64,000 nt of DNA. Origin: Nocardioides dongkuii. GTDB taxonomy: Bacteria > Actinomycetota > Actinomycetes > Propionibacteriales > Nocardioidaceae. The notes beneath the pieces are model-generated. The model worked only from the letters and a program-made list of their open reading frames with translations, was not told where the DNA came from and made no database searches. A program made the translations under genes and the position numbers. Location of the stretch: assembly GCF_014127485.1 (NCBI RefSeq), contig NZ_CP059903.1, positions 124,001-188,000 of the forward strand. Reading direction: 5' to 3'. Positions 52,517-60,869 of this stretch are shown here, one piece after another. Numbering within the stretch: position 1 is the first letter of the stretch; each line of letters begins with the position of its first letter.

Positions 52517-53302
52517 ATGAACGCACCTTCCGACTCCGGCTCGGTCACCTTCGACCTCTCGGGCTCCCGGGTCTGGGTGACCGGAGCCAGCCGCGGCCTC
52601 GGTCGCGCGATGGCCCTCGGCTTCGCCGCCTCCGGTGCCCAGGTGGCGCTCACCGCCCGGTCCGCCGACGCCGTCAAGGAGGTCGCCGCCGACATCGAGG
52701 TCCTCGGCGGCAGCCCCCTCGTCCTCGTCGGCTCCGTCTCCGACGCCGACTCCGTCCAGCAGGCGGTCGCCACGATCCGCGCGGAGTGGGGCGGCCTGGA
52801 CGCCCTGGTGAACTGCGCCGGGGTGAGCCCGATGTTCAAGCGGGCCGAGCTGGTCGAGGACCAGGAGTGGCGTCACGTCCTGGACGTCAACGTGACCGGT
52901 TCCTTCCTGTGCGCGCGGGAGGCCGGGAAGCTGATGCTGGACGACGGGGGCGGAGCGATCGTCAACATCTCCTCCATCCACGGTCAGGTCGGGATGGAGC
53001 GGATGGTCGCCTACTCCGCGAGCAAGGGAGCGGTCGATGCCCTGACTCGGACCCTCGCGCTGGAGTGGGCCGACCGGGGGATCCGGGTGAACACGCTCTC
53101 GCCGGGCTACTTCGAGACCGACATGACCGAGGCGCTGCGCGGACACAAGAAGTGGCGCGGGCACCTGCTCTCCAAGATCCCGATGGGTCGGTTCGGAGCC
53201 CCCGAGGAGATCGTCTCGGCGGCGTTGTTCCTGGCCTCCGACGCGTCGGGGTTCATGACCGGCGCGAACATGGTCGTCGACGGTGGCTGGACCGCCGCAT
53301 GA
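52517..53302 (+). CDS. SDR-family dehydrogenase, second in operon
   Basis: A 261-residue short-chain dehydrogenase with TGASRGLGRAMALGFAASG, NCAG, ISSIHGQVGMERMVAYSASK (catalytic Ser, Tyr, Lys) and VDALTRTLALEWADRGIRVN. A basic Arg after the second beta strand (TARSADAV) suggests NADP(H). It resembles gluconate 5-dehydrogenase and 3-oxoacyl reductases. A ribosome site CTAGGAGA precedes its ATG by about nine bases. It overlaps the nitroreductase-like gene by ATGA. Confidence 0.88.
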   Translation: MNAPSDSGSVTFDLSGSRVWVTGASRGLGRAMALGFAASGAQVALTARSADAVKEVAADIEVLGGSPLVLVGSVSDADSVQQAVATIRAEWGGLDALVNCAGVSPMFKRAELVEDQEWRHVLDVNVTGSFLCAREAGKLMLDDGGGAIVNISSIHGQVGMERMVAYSASKGAVDALTRTLALEWADRGIRVNTLSPGYFETDMTEALRGHKKWRGHLLSKIPMGRFGAPEEIVSAALFLASDASGFMTGANMVVDGGWTAA

Positions 53303-53994
53303 CCGCCGAGCAGTCGACCGTGGATGTCTGGGAGGCGCTCTACACGACGCGTGCCATGCGGCGGATGCGTCCTGAGCCGGTGCCGATGGCGGTGCAGGCA
53401 CGGATCATGGATGCAGCGGTCCGAGCGCCGAGCGGTGGCGACAGCCAGGGGTGGCGGTTCCTCCTCGTCGACGACCCGGACGTCAGGCAGCAGCTGGCGG
53501 AGCCCTACCGGGAGTCCGTGCAGCTGCTCTGGCGCGGGCACTACGCCGCCCAGATCGCCGGCGCCGAGGCGGATCCGGAGGCCGAGGGCTCCCAGCGCTT
53601 CCGCAGGCTGCAGGCCAGCGTTCAGTACCTCGCCGACCACTTCGAGGAGGTTCCGCTGCTGTTCTTCGCCTTCTCGCGCAATGACCGCGACGGCAGCTCG
53701 ACCTTCCCGGCCGTCTGGAGCGCGATGCTCGCAGCCCGCGCCCAGGGCGTCGGAAGCGCGATGACCAACGTGCTCGACATCTTCCGCCCCGACACCACCA
53801 AGGCGGTGCTGGGGGTCCCGCCCGACCGCGGCTGGAACCTGGCGGCGACCGTCGCGATGGGCTACCCGAAGGGCCGGTGGGACGTCGCCGCACGCCAGCC
53901 CGCCCACACGGTCACCTACCGGAACCGGTGGGGGACCGAGCCGGGTTTCTCGACCCCGGAGCCGCTCTGGCCGCCACAGGACGGACCGGCATGA
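53299..53994 (+). CDS. Nitroreductase-family flavoprotein
   Basis: A 231-residue FMN-binding protein of the nitroreductase fold. The N-terminal FMN motif is LYTTRAMRRMRPEPVP, followed by VRAPSGGDSQGWRFLLVDD, and the C-terminal VAMGYPKGRW contains the usual glycine loop. In catabolic operons such enzymes often reduce enones or dehydrogenate ring substrates rather than reduce nitro groups. The substrate is not known. Both ends overlap neighbours by four bases. Confidence 0.85.
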   Translation: MTAEQSTVDVWEALYTTRAMRRMRPEPVPMAVQARIMDAAVRAPSGGDSQGWRFLLVDDPDVRQQLAEPYRESVQLLWRGHYAAQIAGAEADPEAEGSQRFRRLQASVQYLADHFEEVPLLFFAFSRNDRDGSSTFPAVWSAMLAARAQGVGSAMTNVLDIFRPDTTKAVLGVPPDRGWNLAATVAMGYPKGRWDVAARQPAHTVTYRNRWGTEPGFSTPEPLWPPQDGPA

Positions 53995-54767
53995 CGGCTG
54001 CCGGCGCCGCCTCGATGCCGGTGGCGGCCCCGCTGTACCCGCCCCCGCCGTACGAGTTCCGGGGGGCACGCCAGACGTGGGTCGTGTACGAGGCGGACGC
54101 CGACGCCATCGCGCCGTACCTCCCCGAGGGCGTGCGGCCCGACAGCGACCCGGCGGTGTGCGCGGCGTGGGCCTGCCACTACGCGACGTCGACCTTCGGG
54201 CCGTACCTCGAGGCGTACCTCGTGGTGCGCGTCGAGGTGGCGGGACAGCGCTACTGGTACCAGCCGGTGATCGTCACCGATGCGGAGGCTCCGATGGCCG
54301 CCGGACGTGAGCTCTGGGGCTACGGCAAGAAGTTGGCCCACCTCACGTGGTCGGGCCGCGAGGACAGTGGCCCCGGGACCGAGCAGCTGGTGATGACCGT
54401 CGAGCGTCCGCGAGGCGTGCGACTGATGACGTTCTCGATGCAGCCTGAACGCCTGATCACCGGCGAGGAGCTCACCTCCCTGCCGGCCGCCGAGATGCTC
54501 CCGACGCTGAGCCACCGGCTCATCCCCTCCTCGGAGACTGGACGTCCGCCCGTCGTCGACGAGCTCGTCGCGGTCGACGTGCGCGCGCGCTCGCACCGTG
54601 GCGCGGACGGGCGGCTCGAGCTGTGGCGCGGCCGCGGCGCGGTCGAGCTGGGCGCCGGCAGCGCCGCGGACCCGTGGCACGTCTTCGGACCGCAGCGGGT
54701 GCTGGACGCCTTCACCTCGCTGACCGACTTCACCCTGCCTCTCGGCCGGGTCGTTCCCCGCAGCTGA
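53991..54767 (+). CDS. Acetoacetate decarboxylase-family protein, first of two
   Basis: A 258-residue member of the ADC superfamily. The Schiff-base lysine region is GRELWGYGKKLAHL (compare GREIWGFPKKLA in acetoacetate decarboxylase). It has the N-terminal FRGARQTWVVYEADADAI entry strand. ADC-family members also include hydratases and aldolase-dehydratases, so decarboxylation is likely but not certain. ATGA overlap with the nitroreductase-like gene. Confidence 0.82.
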   Translation: MTAAGAASMPVAAPLYPPPPYEFRGARQTWVVYEADADAIAPYLPEGVRPDSDPAVCAAWACHYATSTFGPYLEAYLVVRVEVAGQRYWYQPVIVTDAEAPMAAGRELWGYGKKLAHLTWSGREDSGPGTEQLVMTVERPRGVRLMTFSMQPERLITGEELTSLPAAEMLPTLSHRLIPSSETGRPPVVDELVAVDVRARSHRGADGRLELWRGRGAVELGAGSAADPWHVFGPQRVLDAFTSLTDFTLPLGRVVPRS

Positions 54768-54799
54768 AGGTCCACCCGTCATCGAGCAAGGAGCACAGC

Positions 54800-55579
54800 A
54801 TGGGCTACCGCCGTACGGCCGAGGAGATCGAGGAGATCCGCGCGACCCTGCGCGACGTCCAGTTCGTGGGCGGTGAGTCCCTCAGCGTCGACTTCCTGAC
54901 CCGTCCCGAGATCGTCCGGGCGATCCTGCCTCGAGAGCTGGAGCCCGGGGACGAACCGCGCCTCACCGCGCAGGTCAGCCGCTGGCGCAGCAACTGCGTC
55001 GGCGACTTCGCCGCCTCCGCGATCTACGTCAGCGCCCGGCACGAGGGGGTGGCCGGTGACTACGTGCTGACGATGTTCATGGACAACGACATCCCGCTGC
55101 TCTTCGGCCGCGACCTGTACGGCGAGCCCAAGAAGATCGGCTCCTCCTCCCTCCACCGCAACGACGGACACATGACCGGTGTCCTGGAGCGCCGCGGGAA
55201 CAGGCTCATCGAGATCGAGGCCGATCTCGGGGAGGACCGCGGGCCGACGGCGGTGCTCGGGAGGAACTTCAACGTCACGTACCGGCTGGCTCCCGACGGC
55301 AGCGCGCTGGTCGGCAGCCCGACGCTGATGATGGCCGAGTTCGACCAGCGGACCACCGTCTTCCGCAAGGGGCCCGCGACGCTCCGGCTCCTCGGGACCG
55401 TGCACGACCCGCTGGACGAGCTGGAGATCCTGGAGTCCCGGGACGCGGTCTACGTGGAGACGGGCATGAGGGCCAGCTGCGTGCCGGTGGCCACGATGGA
55501 CGCCGGTGACTTCCTGCCGCTGGCCCTGGGCCGCTCCGATTTCTGGCCCGCACTGGTGACGGCCACGCTCCCTGCATGA
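54800..55579 (+). CDS. Acetoacetate decarboxylase-family protein, second of two
   Basis: A 259-residue ADC-superfamily protein with GRDLYGEPKKIGSS, which preserves the paired lysines, and a different N terminus from the gene before it (TAEEIEEIRATLRDVQ, LPRELEPG). It starts 32 bases after that gene with a clear AAGGAGC ribosome site. The pair may act as unlike subunits or on successive intermediates. It is the last gene of the operon. Confidence 0.82.
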   Translation: MGYRRTAEEIEEIRATLRDVQFVGGESLSVDFLTRPEIVRAILPRELEPGDEPRLTAQVSRWRSNCVGDFAASAIYVSARHEGVAGDYVLTMFMDNDIPLLFGRDLYGEPKKIGSSSLHRNDGHMTGVLERRGNRLIEIEADLGEDRGPTAVLGRNFNVTYRLAPDGSALVGSPTLMMAEFDQRTTVFRKGPATLRLLGTVHDPLDELEILESRDAVYVETGMRASCVPVATMDAGDFLPLALGRSDFWPALVTATLPA

Positions 55580-55672
55580 TGCGGTGGCTCGGCGTCACGC
55601 GTGCGTGGGGGCGGGGGACCGGCCGCCCGGGTCCGCGCGCTCAGGGACCCAGCGCGTCCCTAGAGTGTCTGC

Positions 55673-56281
55673 ATGACCCTTCCCGGCACGGTGGACGACT
55701 GGCGTGCCTACCGGCCACCGGGTCTGCCGCGCGTGCTCGACGCCGCCCTGCGCCGTTTCGCCGAGCAGGGGTACCACGGCACCAGCATCCGCGACCTCGC
55801 CGCGGATTCGGGGCTGTCGGTCCCCGGGGTCTACCACCACTACCGCTCCAAGCAGGACATCCTGCTCGCGCTGATGATGGCGGTCATGGACGAGCTCCTC
55901 GAGCGCAGCGCGGCTGCCCTGGCGTCGGCCGGTGACGATCCGTCGGAGCAGTTCGACGCCCTGGTGGAGTCGCTGCTGCGCTTCCACATGTTCCGTCGCC
56001 AGCACGCGTTCGTCGCCTCCAGCGAGATCCGCAGCCTCGACGCCGGCAACCGCGAGGCGTACGTCGAGCGCCGAGACGAGCAGCAGCGGATGCTCGACCG
56101 GATCGTCTCCGCGGGCACGGACGCCGGTGTCTTCGCCACGCCCTATCCGCAGGACGCGGCGCGTGCCGTCGCCTCGCTCTGCGTCGGGGTCGCGTCGTGG
56201 TACCGCGAGGACGGCCCCCTGGGACCGGACGAGCTCGTCCGCCGCCACCTCGTGCTGGCCCGCGGGCTGATCGGCGCCTGA
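55673..56281 (+). CDS. TetR-family regulator before the acyl-CoA dehydrogenase operon
   Basis: A 202-residue TetR protein with the helix-turn-helix GTSIRDLAADSGLSVPGVYH and HYRSKQDILLALMMAVMDEL. The C-terminal domain belongs to the TetR_C_17/KstR2-like group often tied to fatty-acid or steroid-type CoA ligands. TAGAGT at 55661-55666 lies six bases before the ATG, so it should be leaderless and separately expressed from the flanking operons. Confidence 0.85.
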   Translation: MTLPGTVDDWRAYRPPGLPRVLDAALRRFAEQGYHGTSIRDLAADSGLSVPGVYHHYRSKQDILLALMMAVMDELLERSAAALASAGDDPSEQFDALVESLLRFHMFRRQHAFVASSEIRSLDAGNREAYVERRDEQQRMLDRIVSAGTDAGVFATPYPQDAARAVASLCVGVASWYREDGPLGPDELVRRHLVLARGLIGA

Positions 56282-56292
56282 CGGGGGGTCGA

Positions 56293-56344
56293 TTGACGGG
56301 ACCATCTGCCACTGCCAGACTCGCCGAGCGATCGATCGGTCGGC
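56293..56344 (+). promoter_or_regulatory. Promoter and TetR-type operator of the acyl-CoA dehydrogenase/kinase operon
   Basis: TTGACG (56293-56298), 17 bases, CAGACT (56316-56321). Six bases further, AGCGATCG-AT-CGGTCGGC (56327-56344) matches the operators at 37277, 41786 and 41970, with two changes in the left half. GAGGAGAG just before the ATG is the ribosome site. Confidence 0.65.
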
Positions 56345-56353
56345 CGAGGAGAG

Positions 56354-57526
56354 ATGATGAGTGATCTGGCAACCCGTATCCGGGACTTCATCCGCACCAG
56401 CGTGATCCCGCTCGACGACGAGTTCGACGGCGATATCGAGGCGGCGGGCGGCGACTCGCTGCGGCAGAAGTTGCAGGAGCAGGCGCGCGCCGCGGGCGTC
56501 TTCGCGGCGCATGCGCCGGTGGACTGCGGCGGGCTGGGCCTGAACATGGTGGACCGCACCCCCGTCTTCGAGGAGGCCGGGTACTCGCTCTTCGGCCCGC
56601 TGGCGACCGGTGTCGCCGCCCCCGACGAGGGCAACATCCACCTGCTCGACCAGGTCGGCACCGAGAGGCAGCGCGAGAAGTACCTGCGGCCGCTCGCTCG
56701 TGGCGCGGTCCGCTCGGCGTTCGCGATGACCGAGCCGGCTCCGGGCGCCGGCAGCGATCCGTCCGCGCTGCTGACCCGGGCGACCAAGGTCGACGGAGGG
56801 TGGGTCGTCAACGGGCGCAAGTGGTTCATCACGGGTGCCGACGGGGCGTCGTTCTTCATCACGATGGCCCGCACCAGCGGCGAGCCCGGAAGTGTCGGCG
56901 GCGCGACCATGTTCCTCATGCCCGCCGAGACGCCCGGCCTCGAGGTGGTCCGCCATGTCGGGACCGTGGACAGGTCGATGATCGGCGGACACTGCGAGGT
57001 GGCCTACACCGACGCCTTCGTGCCGGACGCGGAGGTGCTCGGCGGTGTCGACGAGGGCTTCAGGTACGCCCAGGTGCGGCTGGGACCCGCGCGGATGACG
57101 CACGTGATGCGCTGGACCGGTGCGGCCCGCCGCGCCCATGAGGTGGCCGTGCGCCACGTCGCCGGCCGGGAGGCATTCGGGGCCCGGCTCGGCGACCTCG
57201 GCATGGTCCAGCAGATGATCGCGGACAACGAGATCGACCTCGCCGCCACGCGTGCCCTCCTCGGGGTGGCCTGCCAGGAACTGGACGCCGGGGAGCGGGC
57301 CGGGAAGAGCACCTCGATCGCCAAGACGTTCGCCGCCGAGGCCCTGCACCGCGTTGTCGACCGCGCCACGCAGATGTGCGGCGGCCTGGGCATCTCCACG
57401 GAGCTGCCGGTCGCGAAGATCGCCCGCGAGATCCGTCCGTTCCGGATCTACGACGGTCCCTCCGAGGTGCACCGCTGGTCCCTGGCGAAGCGCGCGATCC
57501 GCCAGATCGAGAAGGAGCAGGCGTGA
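56354..57526 (+). CDS. Acyl-CoA dehydrogenase (ACAD10/11 or LvaC-like context)
   Basis: A 390-residue flavoprotein of the acyl-CoA dehydrogenase family. FAD and substrate blocks are RSAFAMTEPAPGAGSDPS, GRKWFITGADGASFFI and TQMCGGLGISTELPVA, and a GPSEVHRWSLAK end block. It could take electrons from an acyl-CoA or, as in the levulinate pathway, remove phosphate from a phosphoacyl-CoA. ATGATG offers two starts (56354 or 56357). Its stop overlaps the kinase GTG. Confidence 0.9.
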   Translation: MMSDLATRIRDFIRTSVIPLDDEFDGDIEAAGGDSLRQKLQEQARAAGVFAAHAPVDCGGLGLNMVDRTPVFEEAGYSLFGPLATGVAAPDEGNIHLLDQVGTERQREKYLRPLARGAVRSAFAMTEPAPGAGSDPSALLTRATKVDGGWVVNGRKWFITGADGASFFITMARTSGEPGSVGGATMFLMPAETPGLEVVRHVGTVDRSMIGGHCEVAYTDAFVPDAEVLGGVDEGFRYAQVRLGPARMTHVMRWTGAARRAHEVAVRHVAGREAFGARLGDLGMVQQMIADNEIDLAATRALLGVACQELDAGERAGKSTSIAKTFAAEALHRVVDRATQMCGGLGISTELPVAKIAREIRPFRIYDGPSEVHRWSLAKRAIRQIEKEQA

Positions 57527-58578
57527 GTGGGTCGTCTGCCGAGGAGGGCGACACCTCGGCGCTGACCCGCGCCGAGCTCGACGCCGTGGCTGAGCGGATG
57601 GCCGCTGCGGGCGCCGAGCTCGCCGGTCCGCTCCAGTCGCGGCTCATCGCGGGGGGACGTTCGAACCTCACCTACCGCCTCGAGGACGGTACGTCCGCGT
57701 GGGTGCTGCGGATGCCCCCCCGGGTCGGCCGGACGCCGTCGGCGCACGACGTCGCGCGGGAGTTCCGGATCACCAGTGCGCTGCGGGACAGCGGCGTACC
57801 CGTCGCTCCGGCGCTGGTGCTGTGCGAGGACGAGTCGGTCATCGGGCTGCCGTTCGCCGTGGCCGGGTTCGTCCCCGGCCGCACGATCCAGTCGCGCGCC
57901 GACCTCGCGACCCTCGACGACGCGACGCTCGAGGCCGTGACCGCTCGGCTCGTGGAGTCGTTGGCCTCCCTGCACGGCGTTGACCACGTGGCCGTCGGCC
58001 TGGAGAGGTTCGGCCGTCCGGATGCGTACGCCGAGCGGCAGATCAAGCGCTGGTCAGGGCAGTGGGAGCTCGTGGGCGAGCCGGCACTGACTCCGCTCGC
58101 CGACGACCTCGGGAGCCGACTGCGCGGCTCGACCTTCGACCAGCGCTCGGTCGGGATCGTCCACGGCGACTACCGCATCGACAACACGATCCTCTCCCTG
58201 GAACCCGAGCCGCGGGTCGCCGCGATCGTCGACTGGGAGCTCTCCACGATCGGTGACCCCGTCGCCGACGTCGCGATGATGTGCGTCTACCGCCACTCCG
58301 CCCTGGACCTCGTCCTGGGCTCGGCCAGCGCCTGGACCAGTGACCGCCTGCCGTCACCGGACGGGCTCGCCGAGGCGTACGTCGCGGCCGGCGGCGTCGA
58401 GCTCGTCGACTGGGAGCAGCACCTCGCCCTGGGCTACTACAAGCTGGCCGTGATCGCAGCCGGGATCGACCATCGCTACCGGGTCGGTGCTACGCACGGC
58501 GAGGGCTTCGACAGCGCCCGCGAGGCTGTCGCCCCGCTGCTGGAAGCAGGGATCGCCGTGCTGATGGAACCAGCCTGA
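57523..58578 (+). CDS. APH-like phosphotransferase paired with the acyl-CoA dehydrogenase
   Basis: A 351-residue kinase of the aminoglycoside phosphotransferase fold. The catalytic loop is GIVHGDYRIDNTI with the base Asp, and the metal-binding DWE is in AIVDWELSTIGDP. The N-terminal nucleotide loop IAGGRSNLTYRLED is conserved. Proteins of this group lie beside acyl-CoA dehydrogenases (ACAD10/11, LvaA), where they phosphorylate a hydroxyacyl-CoA. It is not expected to be an antibiotic resistance gene. Coupled to the dehydrogenase by GTGA. Confidence 0.85.
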   Translation: MSGSSAEEGDTSALTRAELDAVAERMAAAGAELAGPLQSRLIAGGRSNLTYRLEDGTSAWVLRMPPRVGRTPSAHDVAREFRITSALRDSGVPVAPALVLCEDESVIGLPFAVAGFVPGRTIQSRADLATLDDATLEAVTARLVESLASLHGVDHVAVGLERFGRPDAYAERQIKRWSGQWELVGEPALTPLADDLGSRLRGSTFDQRSVGIVHGDYRIDNTILSLEPEPRVAAIVDWELSTIGDPVADVAMMCVYRHSALDLVLGSASAWTSDRLPSPDGLAEAYVAAGGVELVDWEQHLALGYYKLAVIAAGIDHRYRVGATHGEGFDSAREAVAPLLEAGIAVLMEPA

Positions 58579-58606
58579 GCCACTCGGCGGCGCGCGGCGG
58601 CGCACC

Positions 58607-59803
58607 CTACGTGTGATGCCTAGGCGCGCTGCCGCAGGCCGTCAGGGCGACGGCGCCGAGGATCGCGGCGACGCCGCCGACGAGCAGGGGCCAGCTCGAC
58701 GAGACCTCGTCCACGAGGAGCCCGCCCACGACCGCGCCGACGGCGATGGCCAGGTTGCAGACCGTCACGATGACGCCGCCGACCTGCTCGAGCCTGGTCG
58801 GCTCGGTCCGGGCGCCCCAGGCGAGGACCGTCGTCGGGACGCCGCCGAACCCGAGGCCCCAGATCGCCGCGGCGACGAACAGCCCGGTGACCGAGCTGCC
58901 GATGGCGAACATGAGCAGCAGCCCGGTGCCGACCGCGGCCGGGAACAGCAGCAGCCCCGCGCGCGGTGCGCGGTCGGCCAGGGGACCGCTGAGCACCGTG
59001 CCGACGACGTTCGCGAGGCCGAACACGAGCAGCAGCCCGGCGAACGCTCCGGAGTCGATCCCGGACATGCTCTCCGCGGCCGGTCGGATGTAGGTGAAGC
59101 CGCTGAAGTGGCCGCTGAAGACGAGCAGGATCGCGACCAGGCCGACGAGGACGACGCCGGACCGCAGCACCGAGCCGAGGGCCCGGAGCCCGCTCGCCGT
59201 CGTGGGTACGACGTGCGGCAGCGTCGCGGCCTGCACGACCAGGGCGAGCACGGCGACGCCGGCCGCGAGCACGAAGACCGGCCGCCAGCCCCAGACGTCG
59301 CCGAGCCAGGCGCCCACGGGCACCGCGGTGATGGCGGCGAGGGCGACGCCGGAGTTGATCACCGTGAGCGCCCGGCCGAGGTGGTCGGCGTGGACGAGGT
59401 GCGCGGCCATCGCGGTGGCCATCGCCCAGAACCCGCCCAGCGCCACCCCGAGCAGGATCCGCGCCGCCAGGAGCACGACGAGGCTGGGCGCCACCGCGAC
59501 GACCAGGTTGGAGACGACGGCGAGGAGGGTCAGGCCGATCATCACCCGCCGTCGGTCCGCGTGCGGCAGGACCACGGAGATGAGGAGCGCGGCCAGGGCG
59601 GCGGCCAGGGCGGTCACGCTGACGGCCTGGCCGGCGACGCCCGTCGACACGTCCAGGTCGTCGGCGATGAGGGGGAGCAGACTGGCGGGGAGGAACTCCG
59701 ACATGACGATGGCGAAGATCCCCAGGCCGAGGGAGACGACCCCGGCCCAGGAGGCCGGGACGTCGGTGGTCGGCGCCTCGGCCGACGTGGTCGTGCTGGT
59801 CAC
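58607..59803 (-). CDS. MFS transporter (DHA1 family)
   Basis: A 398-residue exporter with 12 helices. The first helix reads VSLGLGIFAIVMSEFLPASL and the loop after helix 2 has LPHADRRRVMIGL. The middle contains GVALAAITAVPVGAWLG (motif C region). It is close to the arabinose-efflux/chloramphenicol-resistance MFS group. It is divergent from the helix-turn-helix gene at 59952, which may control it. Confidence 0.88.
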   Translation of the reverse strand: MTSTTTSAEAPTTDVPASWAGVVSLGLGIFAIVMSEFLPASLLPLIADDLDVSTGVAGQAVSVTALAAALAALLISVVLPHADRRRVMIGLTLLAVVSNLVVAVAPSLVVLLAARILLGVALGGFWAMATAMAAHLVHADHLGRALTVINSGVALAAITAVPVGAWLGDVWGWRPVFVLAAGVAVLALVVQAATLPHVVPTTASGLRALGSVLRSGVVLVGLVAILLVFSGHFSGFTYIRPAAESMSGIDSGAFAGLLLVFGLANVVGTVLSGPLADRAPRAGLLLFPAAVGTGLLLMFAIGSSVTGLFVAAAIWGLGFGGVPTTVLAWGARTEPTRLEQVGGVIVTVCNLAIAVGAVVGGLLVDEVSSSWPLLVGGVAAILGAVALTACGSAPRHHT

Positions 59804-59951
59804 GGTTGCTGTCCTTCAGTGGGAGGTGGGTGCTGGCCCGGACGGGCAGTCCGGACGCTAGGCACGGCAGCCGGGGCGGCCCAGAGCCCTGGTCAGCCGG
59901 GGGTGCGACAGGACCCCCTCTCGACGCGCCGCCGCGACCTACGATCGATCC

Positions 59952-60812
59952 GTGAGCGAGCAGACCAACCCCCTGGGCGCCTTCCTGAGTGCGCGGCGCG
60001 CGCTGGTGACCCCGCAGCAGGCCGGCATCCCGGACATCGGCGTACGTCGGGTCCCGGGCCTGCGGCGCGAGGAGGTGGCGATGCTCGCCGGCATCAGTGC
60101 GGACTACTACCTGCGCCTGGAGCGCGGCCGCGACCGCCGCCCGTCGGTCCAGGTCCTGGAGTCGATCGCCCGCGTCCTGCAGCTCGACGACGAGCACCTC
60201 GCCCACCTGCTGGCGCTGGCCGCGGACGCCCCCCGCAGGCGCCAGGCCCGTCGGCGCAGGGAGGTCGTCCCGCCCGGTGCCCTGAAGCTCCTGGACTCGC
60301 TCGCCCAGCCCGCCTTCATCGAGGGGCGCTACTTCGACATCCTGGCCGCCAACGACCTGGCCACCGCGCTCTCGCCGGGACTGGTCGTCGGGGGCAACCA
60401 GCTCCGCGCCTTCTTCCTCGATCCTGCCGAGCAGGCCTACTACCCGGACTGGGAGGCGATGACGGCGTGCTTCATCGCGGCCCTGCGACAGGCCGTGGGC
60501 TCCGACATCGACGACCCCCGGTTCATCGAGCTGACCGGTGAGCTCTCGCTGGCCAGCCCCCGGTTCCGCCAGCTCTGGGCCCGCCACGAGGTGCGCGGAC
60601 AGGTCGGGACGCCGATCCGCTTCGACCACCCGCAGGTCGGGGAGCTCACCCTCAACCGGGAGCGGCTGAGCATCGGTGGCCCCGCGGACCTGATGCTCGT
60701 GGTCTACCACCCCGACGCCGGCTCCGCCGACGAGGAGAAGCTCAGCCTCCTGGCCTCCGCCGGCCTCCCCGCGCTCGGCACCCAGCCCGCGGTCCGGCCG
60801 GCCACGGCCTGA
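59952..60812 (+). CDS. Helix-turn-helix regulator with MmyB-type ligand domain
   Basis: A 286-residue regulator. The XRE-type helix-turn-helix lies near residues 30-80 (RREEVAMLAGISADYYLRLE), with VQVLESIARVLQLDDE after it. A C-terminal MmyB-like domain (about residues 100-270, RYFDILAANDLATALSP, VYHPDAGSADEEKLSLL) binds small lipophilic ligands in some members. TACGAT at 59940-59945 lies six bases before the GTG, so it should be leaderless. It probably regulates the divergent MFS exporter and the next genes. Confidence 0.88.
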   Translation: MSEQTNPLGAFLSARRALVTPQQAGIPDIGVRRVPGLRREEVAMLAGISADYYLRLERGRDRRPSVQVLESIARVLQLDDEHLAHLLALAADAPRRRQARRRREVVPPGALKLLDSLAQPAFIEGRYFDILAANDLATALSPGLVVGGNQLRAFFLDPAEQAYYPDWEAMTACFIAALRQAVGSDIDDPRFIELTGELSLASPRFRQLWARHEVRGQVGTPIRFDHPQVGELTLNRERLSIGGPADLMLVVYHPDAGSADEEKLSLLASAGLPALGTQPAVRPATA

Positions 60813-60869
60813 CCGCCCCAGCTCCGGCGAACCAGTACGACGAGCAGTCCGACGAGCAGGAGGACCACT

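Noticed and set aside
57523..58578. Aminoglycoside resistance kinase
   Set aside because: The fold is shared, but operon context with an acyl-CoA dehydrogenase and the ACAD10/LvaA-like sequence favour a metabolic role.
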